Source: an uncultured Bacteroidales bacterium (GTDB taxonomy: Bacteria; Bacteroidota; Bacteroidia; Bacteroidales; Paludibacteraceae). Taken from it: DNA of 15,377 nucleotides. Below the pieces are notes generated by a model. The model had not been told where the DNA came from, ran no database searches, and was given only the letters and a program-made list of their open reading frames with translations. Made by a program: the position numbers and the translations under genes. Of this stretch, positions 1 to 6,279 are shown in pieces (the first letter of the stretch is position 1; the number at the start of each line of letters is the position of its first letter). The stretch lies in assembly GCA_937911235.1 (NCBI GenBank), contig CALDPN010000199.1, positions 1 through 15,377 of the forward strand, written 5' to 3'.

Positions 1-154
1 GTACACCATTGTGTGCTTGTTTTGCAAGGTGATAAGCGCGCGTGATGAGTTCCACCTTCTGATGGTGTCGCGTGCGAGCGTAGTCTGCCAATAGGGCTTG
101 AAATTCGCGTTCTATCAGTTGCTCTTCTTCGTGTGTGAAATCACTTGCTGTCAT
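1..154 (-). CDS. relA: RelA/SpoT family (p)ppGpp synthetase/hydrolase, N-terminal fragment
   Basis: This is the first 51 codons of a minus-strand gene that runs off the left edge. The translation begins MTASDFTHEEEQLIEREF and continues through a helical stretch with QALLADYARTRHH, then KVELITRAYHLAKQAHNGV. It matches the extreme N-terminus of long RelA/SpoT enzymes, where an FxxLL-type helix is followed by the 'I..A...A..AH.G' helix that opens the HD hydrolase domain. The family makes and breaks the alarmone (p)ppGpp in the cytoplasm during starvation. The ATG at 154-152 is preferred because an in-frame TAG lies two codons upstream and no other ATG occurs in the leader. The catalytic residues lie outside the window, so hydrolase or synthetase competence cannot be judged. 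A Bacteroidetes-type promoter about 150 bp upstream would give a leader of about 140 nt carrying a regular repeat. The family call is fairly secure; the choice between relA and spoT is not. Confidence 0.8.
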   Translation of the reverse strand, partial: MTASDFTHEEEQLIEREFQALLADYARTRHHQKVELITRAYHLAKQAHNGV

Positions 155-178
155 AGTCTATTGCTGTTCCTAGTTTGT

Positions 179-286
179 TTTCACTTTTTTGCTTTCGGCT
201 TCCACTATAGTCTCTTTCGTTTCCACTTTTTGTCTCTTTAGCTTTCACTTTTTTGCTTCTCTAGTTTCCGCTTTTCGCTTTTTACG
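179..286 (-). repeat. Five degenerate 21-23 bp tandem units in the RelA/SpoT leader
   Basis: On the plus strand the core TTYCRC recurs at 179-184, 200-205, 221-226, 243-248 and 266-271, with steps of 21, 21, 22 and 23 bp. Each core is followed by a T-rich stretch, often ending CTTTCG or CTCT. TTCACTTTTTTGCTT is repeated exactly at 180-194 and 244-258. In the transcript (minus strand) this reads as purine-rich units with GTGAAA or GTGGAA cores. The array lies wholly between the predicted transcription start and the start codon. No ATG occurs in it. Its role is unknown; it could be a series of protein or RNA binding sites or a structured leader. Confidence 0.6.
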
Positions 287-298
287 CAAATTAGCCTG

Positions 299-330
299 CA
301 AAGGTACGTAATTTTTCGCATATATCCAAA
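299..330 (-). promoter_or_regulatory. Bacteroidetes-type promoter for the RelA/SpoT gene
   Basis: Read on the minus strand, TACCTTTG (306 to 299) matches the -7 consensus TAnnTTTG. TTTG (330 to 327) matches the -33 box, with a 20-bp spacer. Transcription would start near 295 and give a leader of about 140 nt before the ATG at 154. Both boxes and the spacing fit the known consensus; activity is inferred. Confidence 0.7.
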
Positions 331-453
331 CGAATTCTACTTTTTTTGAGAATTAATAGATTTTATCTATTTTCGATTATTTATTTTGCCTCTTGGTCTA
401 GTGTTGAAAAATGTTGCTAGTTTATTCATTGTTATGCTATGGATTTGCTGTCT

Positions 454-497
454 TTAGTTAGTGATTAGTTAGTTATTAGTTAGTTATTAGTTAGTGA
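454..497. repeat. 11-bp tandem repeat, four copies
   Basis: Four head-to-tail 11-mers are visible: TTAGTTAGTGA (454-464), TTAGTTAGTTA (465-475), TTAGTTAGTTA (476-486) and TTAGTTAGTGA (487-497). The outer two are identical and the inner two are identical, differing from the outer pair at one base. The array sits between the divergent RelA/SpoT and transporter genes, outside both main promoters. The 11-bp period is close to one helical turn. There are no spacers, so this is not a CRISPR array. The function is unknown. Confidence 0.85.
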
Positions 498-529
498 TTC
501 GTATATTTTTGTCGATGAATTGGGCGTTT

Positions 530-561
530 TTTGCATCTTTGTAGTGCTTTGGATATCTTTG
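530..561 (+). promoter_or_regulatory. Possible upstream second promoter of the transporter operon
   Basis: TTTG at 530-533 and TATCTTTG at 554-561 are separated by 20 bp and fit TTTG-N20-TAnnTTTG. A transcript would begin near 568, about 145 nt before the transporter ATG. The region is T-rich, so a chance match is possible. The main promoter closer to the gene is more convincing. Confidence 0.35.
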
Positions 562-597
562 ATTTGTTGTCAATCTTTGCTAAAAAAAATAGGACTA

Positions 598-612
598 TCG
601 AAAACGTTTGCA
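598..612. promoter_or_regulatory. LacI/cre-like operator candidate
   Basis: The sequence CGAAAACGTTTGCA (599-612) has a central CG and near-dyad symmetry: G600-C611 and A602-C605 pair with G606-T609, with one mismatched pair at A601/G610. It agrees at all but the first of the ten fixed positions of the cre/LacI-family consensus TGnAAnCGnTTnCA. It lies about 30 bp upstream of the -33 box of an operon for sugar uptake and starch-type hydrolysis, where a LacI-family regulator would make sense. The match is visible; binding is inferred. Confidence 0.45.
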
Positions 613-641
613 TACCCAAAAATGCACTTTTTCGCCACTTA

Positions 642-675
642 TTCTTGCGCGTGTGAAAAATATGTTGTACCTTTG
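642..675 (+). promoter_or_regulatory. Main promoter of the transporter-amylase operon
   Basis: TACCTTTG at 668-675 is a perfect TAnnTTTG -7 box. TTCTTG at 642-647 is a plausible -33 box 20 bp upstream. Transcription would begin near 679, giving a leader of about 33 nt before the ATG at 712. Confidence 0.7.
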
Positions 676-690
676 CCGCCGATTTTGAAA

Positions 691-704
691 AATTATGCAT
701 AATT
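691..704. promoter_or_regulatory. Perfect 14-bp palindrome just upstream of the transporter start
   Basis: AATTATGCATAATT is self-complementary over all 14 bases. It lies just downstream of the predicted transcription start and ends 7 bp before the transporter ATG. A repressor bound here would block early elongation. With no loop it is a poor RNA hairpin, so a DNA operator is the better reading if it is functional. Confidence 0.4.
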
Positions 705-711
705 CATAGTC

Positions 712-2055
712 ATGACAGAAAAACGCAACTTGTCCTTCGGACAGCTATTTAACCTCAGTTTTGGATTCTTTGGAGTCCAAATTGCTTATGCACTTCAGAG
801 TGCTAACATCTCTCGTATTTTCGCTACACTTGGCGCTGATCCTCACCAACTTTCATTCTTCTGGGTACTCCCTCCGTTGATGGGTATGATCGTACAACCA
901 CTCGTGGGTAAGTACTCTGACAAGACTTGGAATCGCCTTGGTCGTCGCAAACCTTACCTCATTGTAGGTGCGCTTATCGCTGTGGCTGTGATGTTGCTCT
1001 TGCCAAATGCAGGTAACTTCACTTTCACCCAATCCCTCTTCCTTGGTCTCAATGCGGCCATGTGGTTTGGATTGTTTTCTCTTATGTTCCTTGATACTTC
1101 TATCAATATTGCTATGCAACCATTCAAGATGATGGTCGGCGATATGGTCAACGAGGAGCAAAAAGGTCTTGCTTATTCTATCCAATCATTCCTCTGCAAC
1201 GCTGGTTCGCTCGCAGGTTATATCTTCCCAATCCTCTTTACTTGGGTTGGTATTGCTAATACGGCTCCTGAAGGCGTTATTCCAGACTCTGTGAAGTGGA
1301 GTTTCTATATTGGCGCAGCTATTCTCATGCTCTGTGTGCTCTATACTTTCGTGACTGTCAAAGAGTTGAACCCAGAGGAGTATGCTAAGTTCCACGGTCT
1401 TGAGACTAAGAAAGACGAGAAGAAAGAGGACCCAAGTTTCATCAAACTGCTAATTAGCGCACCTTCTACATTCTGGACTGTTGGTTTGGTGCAATTCTTC
1501 TGCTGGGCAGCTTTCCTCTTTATGTGGACCTATTCTAATGGTGCTATCGCTACCCAATGTTTTGGTTGGGATGGCATAAATACTGCTGATAATGCGTTCC
1601 AAAATGCTGGTAACTGGGTAGGTGTTTGTTTTGCTATCCAAGCAGTAGGTTCTATGCTTTGGGCTACAATCATCCCACTACTAGAAAAACGTTTCACCAT
1701 GAAAGGTGCATACGCCATCTCACTACTTGTAGGTGCTCTAGGCTTTATCTCATGTATGTTTGTTACAGACCAATACATCCTTTTAGTATCTTACGCTCTT
1801 ATCGGTGCTGCATGGGCTGCAATGCTAGCTATCCCATTCACCATCCTTACCAACGCATTACAAGGAAGCAAGAGCATGGGCTACTATCTAGGTCTATTCA
1901 ACTGTACTATCTGTCTTCCTCAAATCGTAGCAGCTCTACTAGGTGGCGTACTACTAAACATTATCAGTGGTTCACAATCTGGCATGATGGTAGCTGCTGG
2001 TGTACTACTAGTATTAGGAGCATTTAGCGTATATCTGATTAAAGAAAAACACTAA
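712..2055 (+). CDS. MFS sugar symporter, SLC45/GPH type (maltose-like)
   Basis: This 447-residue protein is predicted to be an inner-membrane cation-coupled sugar transporter. About 12 hydrophobic segments can be picked out by eye. The cytoplasmic motif-A-type loop GKYSDKTWNRLGRRKPY is at 66-82, and the charged central loop at about 217-242 (KKDEKKEDPS) divides the two six-helix halves. The N-terminus (NLSFGQLFNLSFGFFGVQ) resembles SLC45 and sucrose/maltose symporters. A GH13 amylase-type lipoprotein follows 18 bp downstream, so maltose or maltodextrin is the likely substrate; this is inference. The start is set by the promoter at 642-675 and the lack of room upstream. The codon use is odd. 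Before codon 323 leucine is mostly CTC, CTT or TTG; from codon 323 on it is mostly CTA, with no CTC or TTG. The reading frame is intact across the switch. Confidence 0.88.
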   Translation: MTEKRNLSFGQLFNLSFGFFGVQIAYALQSANISRIFATLGADPHQLSFFWVLPPLMGMIVQPLVGKYSDKTWNRLGRRKPYLIVGALIAVAVMLLLPNAGNFTFTQSLFLGLNAAMWFGLFSLMFLDTSINIAMQPFKMMVGDMVNEEQKGLAYSIQSFLCNAGSLAGYIFPILFTWVGIANTAPEGVIPDSVKWSFYIGAAILMLCVLYTFVTVKELNPEEYAKFHGLETKKDEKKEDPSFIKLLISAPSTFWTVGLVQFFCWAAFLFMWTYSNGAIATQCFGWDGINTADNAFQNAGNWVGVCFAIQAVGSMLWATIIPLLEKRFTMKGAYAISLLVGALGFISCMFVTDQYILLVSYALIGAAWAAMLAIPFTILTNALQGSKSMGYYLGLFNCTICLPQIVAALLGGVLLNIISGSQSGMMVAAGVLLVLGAFSVYLIKEKH

Positions 2056-2073
2056 AAAATAAAATCAAATACC

Positions 2074-4464
2074 ATGAAAAAAATCAATCTTTTATTAACA
2101 CTTGCACTAGCAGTTATTCTTGCTTCTTGCGGAGGAAAATCGCTAAACCTTCCTGCAAAAAGCCAGTATAACTATGGTTTAAACTCAACCATTACACTTA
2201 TTCCTGGTTACAACGAGTTTAACACATTAGACTACATCACCGACGTAGCAAAAGTAGATTCTGTAACATCAGATTTCGATGGAGTAAAGGTGAAATTATC
2301 AGACGACAAGTCTAAAGTGCTTATCGACATGATTAAAATGCCAAACCTTGTAAACATTGCACTTTGGGTAGAAGGCACTCCATATAGCATCATCTGCAAA
2401 CGTACAGACAAAATTGACTACACTTTCCGTTACAACCCTAATGGCAAGAAATTTAAACGCGTGCAACTTGCTGGTCAGATGAACGACTGGGTTCCAAGTT
2501 TCCACCCAGATTTAACACTTAATAGCGACGGCATCTACGAAGTTACAATCAACGTAAGCCCAGGTACTTATATGTACCAAATCGTACGCGATGGCGACTG
2601 GAATCACGACGAAACCAACCCAGAAAAAGTAGATAACAATGCAGGTAAATTTAACTCAATCTTAAATATACCTAGCACACAGCAATATGCTCCAATTCTA
2701 CTTACAGAAAAATTCGACGACAAAAAAATTAGCCTAAGTTTAAATAACGAGCTAGACCAAATCTATGCATACTGGGAAAATTACCTACTTCCAGCAAACT
2801 TCCTATATATTGAGAAGGACGAAATTGGTATCTCTATCCCAGCAGAAGCAAAAGACGTAAAACGTTCATACATTCGCGTTATTGCTGCTAATAAATACGG
2901 TATTTCAAACGACATTCTTGTACCACTAGAATACGGCAAAGTTATCAACGACGTAAAACAAATAACACGTTTCGACAAACACGCAGACGTTCTTTACTCT
3001 CTAATGGTTGACCGTTTCAAAGATGGTAACAAAGACAACAACAAACCAATGAACCGCCCTGACGTAGACCCTCGTGCCGACTATCATGGTGGTGACCTTG
3101 CTGGTATCACAGAAATTATCAAATCTGGTTATTTCAACAAAATGGGCTTCACCACTATCTGGATGACCCCACTTAACCAAAACCCATACGAACCATACGG
3201 AGAACAAATGTCACCAGTAAGAACAAAATTCTCTGGTTACCATGGCTACTGGCCTATCTCATCTACAAAAGTAGATTTCCGTATCGGTACAGAAGACGAA
3301 CTAAAAGAACTTACAAAAACAGCTCACGAACATGGCTTAAACGTTATCCTAGACTACGTTGCAAACCACGTTCACCAAGAACACCCAATGTTTAAAAATG
3401 ACCCTACTATCTGTACACCACTTATTTTACCTGATGGTAGCAAAAACATTGCACAATGGAACGAACACCGTCTAACAACATGGTTCGACGACTTCCTTCC
3501 AACACTTAACTACGACCGCAAAGAAATCGTAGAAACCATGACAGACTCTGCTCTATATTGGATTAAAAACTACGACCTAGACGGTTTCCGTCACGATGCT
3601 TGTAAACACGTACAAGAAAGCTTCTGGCGTACACTTACCTATAAGATTAAAACTCAAGTTGAGATTCCAGAAGACAAACCATTCTACCAAGTTGGTGAAT
3701 CTTACGGTAGTCCACAACTTATCAGCAGCTACGTAAACTCAGGTATGCTAAACGGTCAATTCGACTTCAACACATCTGACGACGCATCTGCAGTATTTGC
3801 ACTAAACTCAGAAGACTTCCACAGAGTAAGCAACACACTTAACACTAGCCTTCGCGTATATGGTTGCCACAACTTAATGGGTTATATCTCAGGTAACCAC
3901 GACCGTGGTCGTTTCATCTCTTACGCTTCTGGTTCATTAAAATATGGCGAAGACGCTAAAGCAGTAGGCTGGCAAAGAGAAGTAGGTATCGGCGACGAAG
4001 CTGGCTACGACAAAATCGTTCAGCTAAACGCATTCAACCTTACTATCCCAGGTATTCCAGTAGTTTACTACGGTGACGAATTTGGTATGCCAGGTGCAAA
4101 CGACCCAGACTGCCGCAGAATGATGCGCTTTGGTGACGAGCTAAACGAAAAAGAACAAACCACACTAGAATCTGTTGCAAAATTAGGTCAACTTCGTAAA
4201 AACAACCTACCACTTATCTATGGTGACTTTATCGAACTTTACCTAACCAACACAGAATGGGCATACGCTCGTAACTACTTCGGTGAAATCGTTATCACAG
4301 TATTCAACCGCAACTTGGAAGAAAAAGAAATCCAAATTCCACTTCCAAAAATGATGCAAGATAAAAAATACGAAACTGCATTCGGTAGCGACTTTAGCAT
4401 CGAAGATGGCATCTTAACCATCAAAGTTAAAGGCAACGGTGTAGATGTACTAACAGAAAAATAA
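2074..4464 (+). CDS. GH13 alpha-amylase-family lipoprotein with N-terminal CBM48-like domain
   Basis: This 796-residue secreted glycoside hydrolase has a type II signal peptide ending LASC, with Cys19 as the lipidation site. No acidic surface-export motif follows the Cys (GGKSLN), so a periplasm-facing position is possible. Residues about 115-198 look like a CBM48/E-set starch-binding module (FKRVQLAGQMNDW, then YMYQIVRDGDW). A further unassigned domain spans about 200-300. The GH13 barrel starts near 306. It has region I DYVANH (427-432), region II DGFRHDACKH with nucleophile Asp508, region III GESYG with acid/base Glu542, and region IV SGNHD with His609 and Asp610, so all catalytic residues are present. 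A C-terminal beta domain ends the protein. The gene shares an operon with the upstream sugar symporter and is closed by the terminator at 4480-4515. Exact specificity (amylase, neopullulanase or cyclomaltodextrinase) cannot be read from the sequence. Confidence 0.9.
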   Translation: MKKINLLLTLALAVILASCGGKSLNLPAKSQYNYGLNSTITLIPGYNEFNTLDYITDVAKVDSVTSDFDGVKVKLSDDKSKVLIDMIKMPNLVNIALWVEGTPYSIICKRTDKIDYTFRYNPNGKKFKRVQLAGQMNDWVPSFHPDLTLNSDGIYEVTINVSPGTYMYQIVRDGDWNHDETNPEKVDNNAGKFNSILNIPSTQQYAPILLTEKFDDKKISLSLNNELDQIYAYWENYLLPANFLYIEKDEIGISIPAEAKDVKRSYIRVIAANKYGISNDILVPLEYGKVINDVKQITRFDKHADVLYSLMVDRFKDGNKDNNKPMNRPDVDPRADYHGGDLAGITEIIKSGYFNKMGFTTIWMTPLNQNPYEPYGEQMSPVRTKFSGYHGYWPISSTKVDFRIGTEDELKELTKTAHEHGLNVILDYVANHVHQEHPMFKNDPTICTPLILPDGSKNIAQWNEHRLTTWFDDFLPTLNYDRKEIVETMTDSALYWIKNYDLDGFRHDACKHVQESFWRTLTYKIKTQVEIPEDKPFYQVGESYGSPQLISSYVNSGMLNGQFDFNTSDDASAVFALNSEDFHRVSNTLNTSLRVYGCHNLMGYISGNHDRGRFISYASGSLKYGEDAKAVGWQREVGIGDEAGYDKIVQLNAFNLTIPGIPVVYYGDEFGMPGANDPDCRRMMRFGDELNEKEQTTLESVAKLGQLRKNNLPLIYGDFIELYLTNTEWAYARNYFGEIVITVFNRNLEEKEIQIPLPKMMQDKKYETAFGSDFSIEDGILTIKVKGNGVDVLTEK

Positions 4465-4479
4465 TAAAAATCACACGAT

Positions 4480-4515
4480 AAAATAGGGCGAGAATAAAAC
4501 TCGCCCTATTTTTTT
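4480..4515 (+). terminator. Rho-independent terminator after the amylase gene
   Basis: A 13-bp perfect stem, AAAATAGGGCGAG (4480-4492) with CTCGCCCTATTTT (4500-4512), encloses a 7-nt A-rich loop. It runs into a T tract to 4515. It starts 16 bp after the amylase stop codon and separates this operon from the next. Confidence 0.92.
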
Positions 4516-4560
4516 GCTCAAAAAAATAAGTAAACTTTTTTATTTGCGCTCGGATTTTAT

Positions 4561-4568
4561 TATCTTTG
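4561..4568 (+). promoter_or_regulatory. -7 box of the promoter for the DUF1599-to-carbonic-anhydrase operon
   Basis: TATCTTTG matches TAnnTTTG exactly. At the expected -33 position there is only a T run (4536-4541). A TTTG at 4543-4546 is too close, with a 14-bp spacer. Transcription would start near 4571 and give a leader of about 18 nt. The upstream terminator makes a promoter here necessary. Confidence 0.6.
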
Positions 4569-4588
4569 TAAACTTGTAAAATACTAAT

Positions 4589-5131
4589 ATGCAAAACACT
4601 AACGAACAATACGACGCTATTATAAAAATATGCCGCGACATATTTTATAAAAAACTGCAAGACTATGGTGCTGCTTGGAGAATTATGCGCCCAGAGTCTG
4701 TTACAGACCAAATTTTCATTAAAGCAAACCGCATAAGAAGCCTAGAATGCAAAGGCGTTAGCATGGTGGGCGAAGGTATTAAACCAGAATTTATTGCAAT
4801 AGTAAACTATGGCATCGTGGGTCTTATCCAACTAGAACTAGGCGCTGCCGATACCGAAGACCTTACTACAGAACAAGCAATAGAATACTACGACAAATAT
4901 GCCCTTGAGGCTAAAAACCTAATGCTAGCTAAAAATCACGACTACGGTGAAGCATGGCGTAGTATGCGTATTAGTTCATACACAGACCTTATTTTAATGA
5001 AACTAAATAGAACCAAACAAATAGAAGACAACAATGGCAACACCCTTATCTCAGAAGGTATCGATGCCAACTACTTCGATATGATAAACTATGCTGTGTT
5101 TGGTCTAATTAAAATGGAATTTGAAGCATAA
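4589..5131 (+). CDS. DUF1599 protein with two tandem domain copies
   Basis: This 180-residue cytoplasmic protein is made of two similar halves. Copy 1 (about 8-84) has DYGAAWRIMR at 25-34 followed by S37, TD (39-40), and KANRIRSLE; it ends near NYGIVGLIQLEL. Copy 2 (about 101-179) has DYGEAWRSMR at 118-127, then S130, TD (132-133), and KLNRTKQIE, ending NYAVFGLIKMEF. Both copies are rich in predicted helix. The family is DUF1599, which I recall being linked by computational work to nucleotide modification; no reaction is established that I know of. No signal peptide is seen. The stop codon overlaps the next start (TAATG), so translation is probably coupled to the BT_3928-family gene. It is the first gene of its operon. 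Confidence 0.85.
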   Translation: MQNTNEQYDAIIKICRDIFYKKLQDYGAAWRIMRPESVTDQIFIKANRIRSLECKGVSMVGEGIKPEFIAIVNYGIVGLIQLELGAADTEDLTTEQAIEYYDKYALEAKNLMLAKNHDYGEAWRSMRISSYTDLILMKLNRTKQIEDNNGNTLISEGIDANYFDMINYAVFGLIKMEFEA

Positions 5132-6264
5132 TGAGAAAACAATCTAAAGCAAAAAGTAATTTACTTCTTATTGCCAGAATTATTTTTGGCCTAGTTTTCT
5201 TATTCTCTGGATTTGTGAAAGCAGTAGACCCTCTAGGCACTGCATACAAAATAAGCGACTATTTAGAAGCATTTTCACTTACATCACTAGATTTTCTAGC
5301 ACTGCCTGCTGCACTTATGCTTATAGCAGCAGAATTCACCATTGGCTTCAACATTCTATTCAATGTACACCTTAAAGCCACCACATGGGTAGCTAGCCTA
5401 TTTATGCTAGTTATGACACCAGTTACACTATACCTTGCCATCTCAAACCCAATCTCAGACTGTGGCTGTTTTGGCGATGCTATAGTAATGACAAACTGGC
5501 AAACATTCTACAAAAACATAGTTCTATGTATCATTTTAGCCATCATAGCACTGCTTCAAAAACAAAGTAGACCATGGCTATCAAATTGGGGAGCATGGGT
5601 AGTAACCCTACTTCCTATCCTTATTTCATTTGCCATTTCTATCTATTGCTACAACCTTTTACCAATTCTAGACTTTAGACCATACAAAAAAGGCAACAAT
5701 ATCATAGAAGGCATGCAAATACCAGAAGATGCTCCACTAGATAAATACGAAACCACCTTCTTCTACGAAAAAGACGGTATAGAACAAGCATTTACATTAG
5801 ACAACTATCCTGCCGAAGACTCTACTTGGACTTTCGTGCGCCAAGAATCTAAACTTATAGAACAAGGCTATGTGCCACCGATTCACGATTTCTCTATCGT
5901 AACAGAAGATGGCGACATCACAGACCTTATCCTTGAAGATGCAGGCTACACACTACTTGTTATTAGCCACAAAGTAGAAAAAGCAGCTACCAAAAACATT
6001 AAATGCGTGAAATCTACCATTGCAAATGCAAAAAAAGCAGGAGCAAATGTTATTTGGCTTACCTCTTCATATTCTGACGAAATAGAAGAATTTAAAACCC
6101 AATATGGCATTGAAGACACATTTGGTGCCACAGACGATATCACACTTAAGACCATTGTACGTTCAAACCCTGGTCTTGTACTTATAAAAGATGCCACAGT
6201 AATAGAAAAATGGCATCACAACGCACTGCCAAGCAAAGACAAATTAAATCAATTAATAAACTAA
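5131..6264 (+). CDS. BT_3928-family membrane protein: DoxX/MauE-like N-terminus, thioredoxin-like C-terminus
   Basis: This is a 377-residue inner-membrane protein. The N-terminal part (about 10-145) has four hydrophobic segments of DoxX/MauE type, with the opening ARIIFGLVFLFSGFVKAVDP and a CGCFG motif at 111-115 as found in MauE-like redox proteins. A fifth segment (about 153-178) leads to the family motif DFRPYKKG (181-188) and a soluble region. Residues about 250-377 look like a thioredoxin-type fold (LLVISHKVEKA, then VIWLTSS, then GLVLIKDATVIEKWH). That domain has no CXXC and only one cysteine (Cys292). MauE-like proteins are tied to disulfide formation, so a redox role is plausible, but none is proven. 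The start overlaps the DUF1599 stop by one base, and tpiA begins 15 bp after the stop. Confidence 0.82.
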   Translation: MRKQSKAKSNLLLIARIIFGLVFLFSGFVKAVDPLGTAYKISDYLEAFSLTSLDFLALPAALMLIAAEFTIGFNILFNVHLKATTWVASLFMLVMTPVTLYLAISNPISDCGCFGDAIVMTNWQTFYKNIVLCIILAIIALLQKQSRPWLSNWGAWVVTLLPILISFAISIYCYNLLPILDFRPYKKGNNIIEGMQIPEDAPLDKYETTFFYEKDGIEQAFTLDNYPAEDSTWTFVRQESKLIEQGYVPPIHDFSIVTEDGDITDLILEDAGYTLLVISHKVEKAATKNIKCVKSTIANAKKAGANVIWLTSSYSDEIEEFKTQYGIEDTFGATDDITLKTIVRSNPGLVLIKDATVIEKWHHNALPSKDKLNQLIN

Positions 6265-6279
6265 GTTACTAATTAAATT

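Larger units (their letters stand above)
155..711. other. Divergent intergenic region between RelA/SpoT and the sugar transporter gene
   Basis: This 557-bp stretch has no convincing gene. From left to right it holds the RelA/SpoT leader with its repeat units (179-286), the minus-strand promoter (299-330), an AT-rich stretch in which I see no signal (331-453), the 11-bp tandem repeat (454-497), a weaker promoter-like match (530-561), a LacI/cre-like palindrome (598-612), the main transporter promoter (642-675) and a 14-bp palindrome (691-704). Small open frames on both strands across 491-702 overlap these signals and have no recognisable product. Confidence 0.8.

Noticed and set aside
454..497. 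CRISPR-like array
   Set aside because: The 11-bp units are directly adjacent with no spacers, and no cas genes are present.
491..700. Minus-strand open frame of 69 codons in the same region
   Set aside because: It overlaps the same control signals and the tandem repeat, and has no family resemblance.
520..702. Plus-strand open frame of 60 codons upstream of the transporter gene
   Set aside because: It covers both promoter candidates and the palindromes, has no recognisable domain, and its composition looks like intergenic T-rich DNA.
1450..1700. dif site at the codon-usage switch
   Set aside because: I looked for a 28-bp site with two inverted arms around a short centre in and near the switch and found none by eye. 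The terminus idea therefore rests on skew alone.
1626..2027. 133-codon plus-strand frame inside the transporter gene
   Set aside because: It is an out-of-frame shadow of a clear membrane protein gene. The product is rich in Arg, Ser and Tyr with no family features. It starts near the codon switch, but the true frame is open across it, so no frameshift is needed.
4427..4711. Minus-strand frame of 94 codons over the amylase terminator
   Set aside because: It runs through a strong terminator, a promoter and the start of the DUF1599 gene on the other strand; no homology is recognised.
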